Shown: one piece after another, positions 9,298 through 17,553 of the stretch
Position numbering within the stretch: position 1 is the stretch's first letter
Layout: the number at the start of each line of letters is the position of its first letter
Origin: Alphaproteobacteria bacterium
GTDB taxonomy: Bacteria; Pseudomonadota; Alphaproteobacteria; UBA6615
Reading direction: 5' to 3'
Length of the DNA: 38,018 bases
Assembly (NCBI GenBank): GCA_021774575.1
Contig: JAJFIX010000042.1
Span: 1-38,018 of the forward strand
Position numbers and translations under genes: made by a program
The notes under the pieces: generated by a model
Seen by the model: the letters and a program-made list of their open reading frames with translations, nothing else
Told to the model about the DNA's origin: nothing
Database searches by the model: none

Positions 9298-9672
9298 ATG
9301 GCCGATCAACCTGATGAAAACGCTAAAGAACCCACCGAAAATCAGCCTACTTCGGAGCCGGAAACAGAAAGTTCCGAAGAACCCACCTTGAGTGAGAATA
9401 TGCGAGCTGGCGACACTTGGATGCGCGGCTTCTATGTGCTTCTATTCCTGATCATTTTCGGGTTGGCGAAAACCTTGCTGATCGCCATGGTCATTTTTCA
9501 ATTCCTCTCAACGCTGTTTGTTCATCGGACCAATAGAAGGCTCGTGACCTTCGCCGGGTCGCTTTGCGCCTTTATTTACGAGGTCGCGTCTTATCTATCT
9601 TATGCCAGCGACGAGCGACCTTTTCCGTTCAAGGAATGGCCGAAGTCAGCAAATGCCAAACAAGAGGCCTGA
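9298..9672 (+). CDS. DUF4389 domain membrane protein
   Basis: A 124-residue protein with a very acidic, Gln/Glu/Thr-rich first 45 residues, then two membrane helices (GFYVLLFLIIFGLAKTLLIA and a second around LVTFAGSLCAFIYEVASYL), ending in the DUF4389 signature SYASDERPFPFKEWP. The segment IFQFLSTLFVHRTNRRL between the helices also fits that family. DUF4389 proteins are small inner-membrane proteins of unknown role in proteobacteria. ATG 9298 is preceded by AAAGGAGA, a near-ideal ribosome site; an in-frame TTG at 9253 would add 15 residues without such a site and is rejected. Confidence 0.85.
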   Translation: MADQPDENAKEPTENQPTSEPETESSEEPTLSENMRAGDTWMRGFYVLLFLIIFGLAKTLLIAMVIFQFLSTLFVHRTNRRLVTFAGSLCAFIYEVASYLSYASDERPFPFKEWPKSANAKQEA

Positions 9673-9714
9673 CCGCTTCATGATCTAGCTCATCGCGGCC
9701 GGCGGCGTTCATAT

Positions 9715-9729
9715 TTCTATAATATAGAA
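9715..9729. promoter_or_regulatory. 15-bp perfect palindrome containing TATAAT, upstream of the multicopper oxidase
   Basis: TTCTATAATATAGAA is a perfect palindrome (7-bp arms around a central A), and 9718-9723 within it reads TATAAT, the consensus -10. No good -35 lies 16-18 nt upstream (the sequence there is GC-rich). It could be a -10 occluded by a repressor bound to the palindrome, or an activator-dependent promoter. It lies 111 nt before the oxidase ATG. Confidence 0.35.
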
Positions 9730-9760
9730 TCTGCTTGTACTTTCCTTCCTCTCACGGCAT

Positions 9761-9778
9761 GATCACGCCTTCGTGATC
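9761..9778. promoter_or_regulatory. 18-bp inverted repeat upstream of the multicopper oxidase
   Basis: GATCACG-CCTT-CGTGATC has 7-bp perfect arms around a 4-nt centre. It lies between the TATAAT-bearing palindrome and the start codon, where it could act as an operator or form a 5'-leader hairpin. There is no T-run after it, so it is not a terminator. No known regulator site is recognised. Confidence 0.35.
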
Positions 9779-9840
9779 TGTCGTTACTGTGCGTTGCAGC
9801 GCTTACTAGTACGTGCTCATTCACATTTCGGGGGAGTCCC

Positions 9841-12800
9841 ATGTCCGGCAAAAAGCACGCCTGGACGGCCCGCCTATTGGCGGCCGGCAAAAGTTTTCCT
9901 ATGTCAGCAACCCTATTGAGTCTTGGACTCGTAACGGGGTTGGCGCTCTTACCGAAACCGGCATACCCCCAAAACCTTGATGATCCCGGGACCGCCTTCG
10001 CCCGCGATATGGAGGCTCGGCTTGCCGCTCGTATCGAAGCGGAAAGTGACTTTCAAATTGACGGACATCAGGAAGGCGAGGGACCGACACTGGGCGCTGC
10101 CCAGGTAGAACATGTCGCCCAGCTTTTTTCCGGTGGCCCCTGCCCAGTTGGTCTCGACGTTAAGCTCTACGAGATTGCCGCTGTCAGCACGAAAATTACT
10201 CTAAATCGGTGGGGCGATAATGATCCCGACGGTTTCATTTACACGATGGTCGATAATATTGGCGCCGTCCGCGCCCAAGCCGCCGCGAGTGAAGATCAAG
10301 CCTATGGGCTGACCCTTGGTCTCGGTCCCGACGTCATTCAGCCCCTAACCATGCGCGCCAATGTCGGCGATTGCCTGCGTATCTCGCTGACCAACACCCT
10401 GGCCGAGCCAACCTCAATGCATGTCCACGGTGCGGACCTCGTTCTCGCCGGCACCCAAGACCCAGCTCTCTCGACCAACCCCGACGCCATGGCCCTGCCC
10501 GGCGAGACCGTATCCTATGAATGGTATATCGATCCCACCTACTATTCAGAAAACACTCATTACGCGCACCCCCATGGACCGCGCGCCCGGTTCCAAGTCG
10601 GTCACGGACTGTTCGGCGCGGTCATTGTCGAGCCGGAACGTTCCGAATATTACGACCAGCGCGACCGTTCCTTGCTCTGCAGCCCGCGCTCATTTGACGG
10701 CGTAAGGCGCTGCCGAAATAGCTGGGACGCCATGATATCGCCGGGCGAAGGCGTCGATTTTCGCGAATTCGCCATGTTTTATCATGAAATCGGCAACGCT
10801 AAATATGCCGTATTCGACAAAAACGGCGAACAATTACCGATCATTGATCCGATCGTAAATTCCTATAAACCCTCAGGCCGAGCGATTAACTATCGCAGCG
10901 AATCCTTTGCGAACCGATTGCTTGAGAACGAAGAGCAGGTTGCTTTTTACGAGGAGTTTTCCGCCGACGAAGCCCTCGCCTATTCCTCCTACGCCAATGG
11001 CGACCCAGCGACGCCAATCCCCCAAACCTATCTTGGCGATCCGGTAAAATTCCGTTTGATCCACGGCGGCAGTGAGACATTTCACGTTCCCCATTTGCAT
11101 GGCGGCGGCATTCAATGGCAGCGCCAACAGGATATGGGCAAGGACAGCGCCGACGATTATGTGCCGATTAATGCCGGCCTGACCAAGCAATTTGCCGCCT
11201 CAATGCCGAGCTCGGGAAATGATTCCCAGACCATCGGACCATCGGAAACCTATGAAATGGAGATCGCCTGCGGCTCAGGCGGTTGCCAGCAAACCGTCGG
11301 CGACTTCCTGTTCCACTGCCATGTCGCCTCTCACTATGTGTCCGGCATGTGGCATTTTTGGCGGGTCTACAACACCTTACAGTCGGGCCAGGGCAAAACC
11401 GACCGGCTGGCCGTGCTTGCTGAATTGCCCGACAGGCGCGATATCATCGAGCTCCCCGTCACCTCGGAAGGGCTGATCGGCCGCACCGTAGAATTTTCCG
11501 GGCAGACCATACAGGTTGAGGAAGAAAACCTCGCCGAGTTGGTTGAAATGCAGTTGCCGCCCCAGGGCACCCCCCACCATGTGCAGGATGCCCAGGTTTT
11601 CGATTGGCAACGTGAGGGCAATCTATATCTTAACGAGCCGGAAACCGCTTATGTCTGGCCTGACTATGCCTCGCCCGCTCCCGGCGAACGGCCGCCATTT
11701 CTATTTGCCGCCAATACCGGCAAATTTGCCTGGCCGTATTTGCGACCGCATCTTGGGGAACGCCCGCCCTTTGCCCCCCATCATGGCCCGTCGCCATATA
11801 TGGAGCCCTTTGACCACGCCAACGAAGAACCGTCCGCCCCAGGAGCGAATGGAGCCGGCAGCCTGTGTCCGACGGGCGCGCCACGGCGGTTTTATAATGT
11901 TCATGCCATCCAAACACCGATCGAAGTCACCCACGACTTAACCGAAACCGATGGGATGATATTTGTCCTCAAAGAACATGAAGCCAAGGCGCGGTCCGAT
12001 CCCGAGTTTAAAGTTCCGTTGGCAATCCGCGCCAACCAGGGTGACTGCGTCGATATCTTTTTGATCAATGAGCTCGAAGGCTTGCCCAAAGACAATGGTG
12101 AGCACCGCAGTCTACTCAAAACCAACATTCATATTCATTTTGTCCAGTTCGACGTGCAGGCGTCCGACGGAGTGATCACCGGTGCGTCCTTCGAACAAGC
12201 GCCGCGTCCGTTTGCCAGAGACAATCAGTCGGTCGATCTCACGAGCGGCGCAGCAGCGGGCAGTAACCGGCTCGAACTTGCCGATGCGTCGCTCTTTCAC
12301 GTCGGTTCGGTGATTGCCGTCGGCATCGACCAAGCAACGGAGATACTCGAAACCGCGACCATCGCCGCAATCGATGGCCGCACCCTGTCCCTTGTCGAAC
12401 CGCTAAAAAACAATCATGCGATCGGTGAAATTGTCAGTGCCGAATTCGTCCGTTATCGCTGGTTCGTGGCGCGCCAGAATGGGGCGATTTATTATCACGA
12501 TCATGTTGATGCCTTGGCGCGCTGGACCAGGGGGCTGTTTGGCGCCTTGATCGCCGAGCCTCAGGCCTCAACCTGGCATCACCCGAGAACCGGTGAGGAA
12601 ATCACCTCCGGCCCCTTTGCCGATATTCATACTGACCGCGAAGTGGTACCCGGCCTGACCGGAAGTTTCCGCGAATTCGTGTTGTTCATGAACGACCGCA
12701 ATCCTCAAACCGGCAGCTCTTTTAACTTGCGCGCCGAACCTTTGGCTGCCGACACCGACCGCGGCCAAGGGCCCGAGCATCTTCTGCTCAGCTCCACGCT

Positions 12801-14319
12801 CCACGGAGACCCGGCGACGCCAACTTTGCAGGCCTATCCCGGCGACCCAATTATGTTGCGGCTTCTGACGTCGGCGACCGAGGAGGTGCATCCTTTCCAC
12901 ATTACCGGCCACCGGTTCCGTCAAGAACGCTTCCAGGCTAATTCCCCAATGATCAGCAATTTCGGCGTTGGTATCTCTGAACGCTACAACGCCTATATCC
13001 CGTCGGCCGGTGGGGCGGCCGAATTGCCCGGCGACTATTTATATTATAACGCGGCAGAGCGTCATTTCCGCGAGGGCTCGTGGGGACTGCTCAGAGTCTA
13101 TGAGGCCCTATCGGCAAACCTGCAGCCGTTGCCTGGTCGCAAAGTACCCAAAAGTGAACCTCGCGCCGAGATCGCGTCTGGTATTCCCGCCGACGCCACT
13201 GACCCAGGCAATCCTTGCCCGGCGACGGCTAATATTCGTCGATATGCGGTATCAGCGATAGATGCGAGCTACGTGATCAATGCCGCCTCCGGACTACGCC
13301 AACCAAATGGTCGGGTCTATGTGCTCGATTCCGATTTCAGCCCGGCCCGGCTTCCCAGCGAAGATATATCGCCCTTGGTTTTGCGGGCGAATGCCGGAGA
13401 CTGCCTGGAGGTTAGTTTCTCCAATCGCTCGACCAATCCAGCCAGCCTTTATATCGATGGCGCCGAAGTCGATCCCCAAGGGTCCCTTGGTATGACCGTT
13501 GGCTACAATCTCAATCAGGCCACTCAACCGGGATCACGGCGGCTCTATCGTTACTATCTGCCCGATGAAATGGGCGCGTTGCTAATCCGTGATTTCGGCA
13601 GCCCGCTGCAAAATGGTGCTGTTGGCCTCTATGGCGCACTCATCGTCGAACCTGCGGGCGCCACCTATCATGATACGATCACCGATAGCGCACTCAACAG
13701 CGGTGTCGCCGCGGTTATCCGTCTGCCAGGCGGCGAATCGTTTCGCGAATTTGTGACGGTTTTCGCCGATCAAGATCCCGATATCGGACTGTTCCTGATG
13801 CCCTATGACGCCGATGTAGATCGTGAGGCAACGGTTAATTATCGCGCCGAACCGATGCGCCCGCGCACCGCCCTGTTCGGTTTCCTCGAAGACCAGGATT
13901 TCATCAACCCGGCCGATTTCAATATTGCCGCGCGGCTGTTTGATCAGGACATATTTGGGCCGCCCGCGACAAATGTTTTCCCGGCCCTGGCCGGTGAAAC
14001 CGTTCGTTTCCGTGTCATCAGCGGCTTTTCCGAGCAGGTCCAAATGTTTTCTATCGAGGGTCATGAATGGGAACTCACCCCAACCCTGGCCGGTTCCGAT
14101 GTCGTGAGCAGTCGCTACCTCCCCTCGGGAGGAACTCTCAATATCGAATTGAAAAGCCTTGGGGGCCCAGCAAGCCGTCCCGGCGACTATCTATGGAGCA
14201 ACCATCGCCTGCCTTATATGAAGGCCGGGCAATGGGGTCTGCTGCGCGTCCTGCCATCGGACGGACGATTGGCCGGCGCTGCGCCCCAAGACAATCCTTC
14301 TCAATTATCCCTTAGATGA
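9841..14319 (+). CDS. Giant secreted multicopper oxidase with three cupredoxin-pair repeats
   Basis: A 1492-residue exported copper protein, in the size range of the large putative Mn(II) oxidases MnxG and MofA. It has a signal peptide (core about 22-36). Three homologous units follow, each with two cupredoxin-like domains: about 100-510, 675-1090 and 1125-1470. Each repeats FREF (307, 943, 1301) and an N-x-R-x-E motif (350, 962, 1333). Unit 1 has the full copper set: HVHG 194-197, HPHG 243-246, HVPHLH 415-420, and HCHVASHYVSGM 492-503, giving type 1 ligands His415, Cys493, His498 and Met503. Unit 2 keeps HIH 764-766, HDH 886-888 and HPFHITGH 1017-1024 but has Asn for the type 1 Cys. Unit 3 has lost nearly all ligands. 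The substrate is unknown; metal oxidation is an inference from size and layout. GGGGGAG precedes ATG 9841. Confidence 0.85.
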   Translation: MSGKKHAWTARLLAAGKSFPMSATLLSLGLVTGLALLPKPAYPQNLDDPGTAFARDMEARLAARIEAESDFQIDGHQEGEGPTLGAAQVEHVAQLFSGGPCPVGLDVKLYEIAAVSTKITLNRWGDNDPDGFIYTMVDNIGAVRAQAAASEDQAYGLTLGLGPDVIQPLTMRANVGDCLRISLTNTLAEPTSMHVHGADLVLAGTQDPALSTNPDAMALPGETVSYEWYIDPTYYSENTHYAHPHGPRARFQVGHGLFGAVIVEPERSEYYDQRDRSLLCSPRSFDGVRRCRNSWDAMISPGEGVDFREFAMFYHEIGNAKYAVFDKNGEQLPIIDPIVNSYKPSGRAINYRSESFANRLLENEEQVAFYEEFSADEALAYSSYANGDPATPIPQTYLGDPVKFRLIHGGSETFHVPHLHGGGIQWQRQQDMGKDSADDYVPINAGLTKQFAASMPSSGNDSQTIGPSETYEMEIACGSGGCQQTVGDFLFHCHVASHYVSGMWHFWRVYNTLQSGQGKTDRLAVLAELPDRRDIIELPVTSEGLIGRTVEFSGQTIQVEEENLAELVEMQLPPQGTPHHVQDAQVFDWQREGNLYLNEPETAYVWPDYASPAPGERPPFLFAANTGKFAWPYLRPHLGERPPFAPHHGPSPYMEPFDHANEEPSAPGANGAGSLCPTGAPRRFYNVHAIQTPIEVTHDLTETDGMIFVLKEHEAKARSDPEFKVPLAIRANQGDCVDIFLINELEGLPKDNGEHRSLLKTNIHIHFVQFDVQASDGVITGASFEQAPRPFARDNQSVDLTSGAAAGSNRLELADASLFHVGSVIAVGIDQATEILETATIAAIDGRTLSLVEPLKNNHAIGEIVSAEFVRYRWFVARQNGAIYYHDHVDALARWTRGLFGALIAEPQASTWHHPRTGEEITSGPFADIHTDREVVPGLTGSFREFVLFMNDRNPQTGSSFNLRAEPLAADTDRGQGPEHLLLSSTLHGDPATPTLQAYPGDPIMLRLLTSATEEVHPFHITGHRFRQERFQANSPMISNFGVGISERYNAYIPSAGGAAELPGDYLYYNAAERHFREGSWGLLRVYEALSANLQPLPGRKVPKSEPRAEIASGIPADATDPGNPCPATANIRRYAVSAIDASYVINAASGLRQPNGRVYVLDSDFSPARLPSEDISPLVLRANAGDCLEVSFSNRSTNPASLYIDGAEVDPQGSLGMTVGYNLNQATQPGSRRLYRYYLPDEMGALLIRDFGSPLQNGAVGLYGALIVEPAGATYHDTITDSALNSGVAAVIRLPGGESFREFVTVFADQDPDIGLFLMPYDADVDREATVNYRAEPMRPRTALFGFLEDQDFINPADFNIAARLFDQDIFGPPATNVFPALAGETVRFRVISGFSEQVQMFSIEGHEWELTPTLAGSDVVSSRYLPSGGTLNIELKSLGGPASRPGDYLWSNHRLPYMKAGQWGLLRVLPSDGRLAGAAPQDNPSQLSLR

Positions 14320-14332
14320 CGGAGGCAACCCC

Positions 14333-16495
14333 ATGTTCAAGCGGACACCTCGTTGCAATTTTTGTACCGTCCTCCTGACCGCCGCCCTGCCGGTCATGCT
14401 CACCGGCGCGCCGGTATGGGCGCAAGCAGACAAAAACAGCGCCAAGACCGAAGCGTTGGCCGCCATCGCCAACGACGCCGGTATCAACGAAGCCCATGAG
14501 AATGTCGTCGACCCGGTTCTCTCTGCGGTTTTGGGCAGGAACATCTATATTCCAAGCACCATCGCCGCCCTTGCCGGCGAGCCATTACTGCACGATAGCG
14601 ACCTCGTCAAAACACCGTTACGCGGCGCGGTCAGTTTGACCGGCCACACAATTGAGCGGGTCAATGACCCCCTGACCGACGTTGAATTGGCGCTGTTTAG
14701 AATGGTGCGCAATGCGCGGTTAGCCGGATCCGCGCCCTATCTTGATGACGGCGCGGCCCAAGACATTATCGATATCATGACCGGCCAAACCCGCGGCCGG
14801 GCTTATGATGGATTTGCCCTGCTCAATTATAATCGGGGCGCCTTTGCCCCCGGTCATATTGAGGGCGAATACAAGATGAAACGCCTGGTCGATAGTGGCG
14901 AAACCGTCGTCAGCGATATCGATGGCGAGCGTCATAAAATCTGGGAACTCACAGTCAACATGCTGTGGACCGGACAAAATTTCGACAGCGACACATTCCT
15001 CATCCGCATCCCGTCCGAGGCCGATCGTTTTGACGAGTTGCGGATAAATTGGCGGGTCTATTCACTGATCCATGAGGATCTTGCACCCACGACCATCGTC
15101 AATGACGGATTTGGGCGCATCATGTCCGGCCTTGACAGCACGTTCGAGACCCTGCCCGAGCGCCATCTATCGACGTTAAGCGTCCGCTACCCAAGCCTCG
15201 TCCATTTTCGCGGCATGTATATTTGGGGCTGGGGCGTTCACCCACCCCGTGTCCAATTTTTACAGCCGGTATGGGAAACCCCTGACGGCAGTCTAAATCC
15301 GGCCGGCCAATCCTTTGCAACCCGGACACGGGAAGACCTGACCCTTGAGGCCATCGGTGCCGACGCGCCGGAAATGAAAATTTTCGATATCGCGCGCCAC
15401 GCCCTGGGCGGTCAACGGACCGGCGCTGAAATCGTCGGCATGGTGACCGACCCGACAGTCGCGCCGTCCGGAACCTTTGCCGAATGGCTCAATCTTTCAA
15501 AAGATTTGCGCCAGTTGCCCCCCGAAGCCTGGGAGGCGGTGGCCAGAGAAGATGGGCTGGCGCCTGGCGAATTCGGCCCCTATGACGTCATCGTCGCCTA
15601 TCTCAATAACGAGATTTACGGCTCGACGCCCTTTGCAAATTCGTTCTCCGAAGGCAAATCGGGAGTAATGCGCGACTGGGACCAGGGCGGCACGGTGCGC
15701 GTCAAGGTCATCAATCTCGACAATATCACCCACTATTATCGCAATGTTGATTTCGGCGCCCGCCAGTCAGCCGAAATCGCCAGCGCCTTTGGCAACGGTC
15801 AATTCAGCTTCGAGCGCTTCAGCCCCAAGCCGACCTTCGGCGTGCCCAAGGTCGCGGAAATGCAATGGCGCACCGGGTGGGGCTATGTCCCCCATCTCGG
15901 TATCGCCGGGCAGCCGGGCGTGTTTCCCCGCCAAGTTGACCGAGCCCGACTGGAAACCTTCACCGGGCAGCTTGGCCAGACCTATACCGGTTATCTGTTC
16001 CGCAAAGTATCGGGCTATTGGCGGTTCAACCCGCCAGCGGCGATCCGCGCCGGGGCAACTCTTCCGGCAGGTGATCCACTGCGCGACGGCGCCGGGGATG
16101 ATGGTGTGCGTATCGGCCTGAATACCGCCGGGTTTGGCATTGCCAAAATGCCCGACGGTCCGATCACCACCCACCCGAACCGGGCCCAGTTTGCCGAAGT
16201 TCGGTTCCCCGGGTTTCTGCGCAACCCTGGTGCCGGTGGCGACATCATTCCGCCGACGCCGGTTTGGGCGCCTTTCTTGACCCTAAATCCAGAAACCGGA
16301 ACCCTCAAATCACCCGACGGCAGCTGGTGGGTCGATCAAACCTATTTCCATGGTCAACCGATCCAGCCGGGTCAATCCCTGGTCGCAGAAATTGAAGCGC
16401 CCAGGGCCAGTGCCCAGCTATTTTATCAATTCGACCCTTTGTTTCACGACAATATGATCTTCTCCCTCCACCCCCGTTCCGACGCCGCGCGCTAG
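14333..16495 (+). CDS. Secreted protein of unknown function, partner of the multicopper oxidase
   Basis: I do not recognise this 720-residue protein. It has a clear signal peptide (hydrophobic TVLLTAALPVMLTGA, likely cleaved after VWAQA near residue 32). The mature part shows no cysteine, no CxxCH haem site and no obvious copper motif, so it is probably not a redox protein itself. It is rich in Gly, Pro and aromatic residues with long loops (WGWGVHPPRVQFLQPVW, WRTGWGYVPHLG), which suggests a large beta-rich periplasmic or outer-surface fold. It starts 13 nt after the oxidase stop with GGAGG before ATG 14333 and ends before a strong terminator, so the two genes form one transcription unit. A role in binding, presenting or anchoring the oxidase or its substrate is an inference from this pairing. 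Confidence 0.75.
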   Translation: MFKRTPRCNFCTVLLTAALPVMLTGAPVWAQADKNSAKTEALAAIANDAGINEAHENVVDPVLSAVLGRNIYIPSTIAALAGEPLLHDSDLVKTPLRGAVSLTGHTIERVNDPLTDVELALFRMVRNARLAGSAPYLDDGAAQDIIDIMTGQTRGRAYDGFALLNYNRGAFAPGHIEGEYKMKRLVDSGETVVSDIDGERHKIWELTVNMLWTGQNFDSDTFLIRIPSEADRFDELRINWRVYSLIHEDLAPTTIVNDGFGRIMSGLDSTFETLPERHLSTLSVRYPSLVHFRGMYIWGWGVHPPRVQFLQPVWETPDGSLNPAGQSFATRTREDLTLEAIGADAPEMKIFDIARHALGGQRTGAEIVGMVTDPTVAPSGTFAEWLNLSKDLRQLPPEAWEAVAREDGLAPGEFGPYDVIVAYLNNEIYGSTPFANSFSEGKSGVMRDWDQGGTVRVKVINLDNITHYYRNVDFGARQSAEIASAFGNGQFSFERFSPKPTFGVPKVAEMQWRTGWGYVPHLGIAGQPGVFPRQVDRARLETFTGQLGQTYTGYLFRKVSGYWRFNPPAAIRAGATLPAGDPLRDGAGDDGVRIGLNTAGFGIAKMPDGPITTHPNRAQFAEVRFPGFLRNPGAGGDIIPPTPVWAPFLTLNPETGTLKSPDGSWWVDQTYFHGQPIQPGQSLVAEIEAPRASAQLFYQFDPLFHDNMIFSLHPRSDAAR

Positions 16496-16524
16496 CTCTC
16501 CTATAAGCAGCGTCCGGCCTCAAT

Positions 16525-16565
16525 CAGTTGCCCCTTGCGATAATCGCAGGGGGCAATTGGCTTTT
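16525..16565 (+). terminator. Rho-independent terminator after the oxidase operon
   Basis: A long stem, TTGCCCCTTGCGA (16528-16540) paired with TCGCAGGGGGCAA (16544-16556) around a TAA loop, has 13 pairs with one G-U and can extend three or four more pairs outward. It is followed closely by TTTT (16562-16565). It should end transcription of the two-gene oxidase unit. Confidence 0.8.
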
Positions 16566-16570
16566 CGCAC

Positions 16571-16610
16571 ACTGCGCCCTTCGGCGTGTCAAACTGCGCC
16601 TTCGGCGTGT
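16571..16610. repeat. Tandem 19/18-nt direct repeat
   Basis: ACTGCGCCCTTCGGCGTGT (16571-16589) recurs as ACTGCGCCTTCGGCGTGT (16593-16610), one C shorter, with 3 nt between. Each copy can fold a small GCGCC/GGCGT hairpin. It lies between the terminator and the next gene. It may be a recent slippage duplication or a paired protein-binding site. Confidence 0.6.
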
Positions 16611-16651
16611 TAGACTAGCGCCACAAGTCAACATATGAAGGGACGAAAACG

Positions 16652-17521
16652 GTGGCGGATAAAGTCGGGATCATCGGCATTGGAGTAATGGGCAGTGCTT
16701 ATGCGCATCATCTCATTGAGGCAGGGTTTGAGGTGATCGGTTATGAGCCCGATTATGGCCGGGCCGGCGTATTTGCCGATCTCGGCGGCACCCAAGCAGG
16801 TTCGGCGGCCGAAGTCGTAATGACCTGCCCGATTTCAATCATCTCCGTTCCAAGTATCGCCGCCCTGGAGGCTATCGCTGCAGACATTGCCACCAACGCT
16901 GCGGCGGCTGACGGTGCCTTAGTAATGGAAACCGGAACCCTGCCCATTGCCGCCAAAGAGGCCGCCAGGGACACCATGGCAAAAGTCGGTGTCACCCTGC
17001 TCGATTGCCCGGTCAGCGGCACCGGGTCCCAGGCCCAGTCGGGGGATCTCGGTGTCTTTACCAGCGGTGATGAGGCGGCCTGCAAGAAACTCGACCCGGT
17101 GGTCTCGGCGATTTCACGCACCCACCGCTATGTCGGTCCGTTCGGCCATGGTAGCCGGATGAAATATGTCGCCAACACGCTGGTCTCGATCCACATCGCG
17201 GCGGCGGCCGAGGCGCTGCACCTGGCCGAAAAGAGCGGTCTAGACCTCAAGCTCACCCATGATGTTATTTCAGATCACGCGCCGGCGGCGACCTCGGCGA
17301 TGTTTAAAATTCGCGGCGCACTGATGGCCAATGATACGTTTTCGCCGCCCCAGGGCAGTTTTGATATATGGACCAAGGATACCGGTATTATTTCAGCACA
17401 CGCCAAATCAGTTGGGGCGGACATGCCGGTCTATAGCTCGACCATCCCCCGTTTCGAGGCGGCGCGAGACAAATATCCGACGCTCGATTACGGGTCCGTT
17501 TTTAAGATTTACGGTGAGTAA
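16652..17521 (+). CDS. NAD(P)-dependent beta-hydroxyacid dehydrogenase (3-hydroxyisobutyrate dehydrogenase family)
   Basis: A 289-residue two-domain enzyme. The N-terminal Rossmann fold opens with VGIIGIGVMGSAYAHHLIEAG (GxGxMG dinucleotide loop). The substrate-binding motif appears as LLDCPVSGTGSQAQSGDLG (about 117-135). The catalytic Lys lies in SRMKYVANTLVSIH, and the all-helical C-terminal domain follows. Family members oxidise or reduce 3-hydroxyisobutyrate, tartronate semialdehyde, glyoxylate or related 3-hydroxy acids, and imine reductases also belong here; the substrate cannot be fixed. GTG 16652 is preceded by AAGGGA at 8 nt; the nearby ATG at 16635 is out of frame. It is followed 32 nt later by the MFS gene, so they may be co-expressed. 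Confidence 0.85.
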   Translation: MADKVGIIGIGVMGSAYAHHLIEAGFEVIGYEPDYGRAGVFADLGGTQAGSAAEVVMTCPISIISVPSIAALEAIAADIATNAAAADGALVMETGTLPIAAKEAARDTMAKVGVTLLDCPVSGTGSQAQSGDLGVFTSGDEAACKKLDPVVSAISRTHRYVGPFGHGSRMKYVANTLVSIHIAAAAEALHLAEKSGLDLKLTHDVISDHAPAATSAMFKIRGALMANDTFSPPQGSFDIWTKDTGIISAHAKSVGADMPVYSSTIPRFEAARDKYPTLDYGSVFKIYGE

Positions 17522-17553
17522 CCGGCCAGTACCCGTATAGAACCGATCCATTC

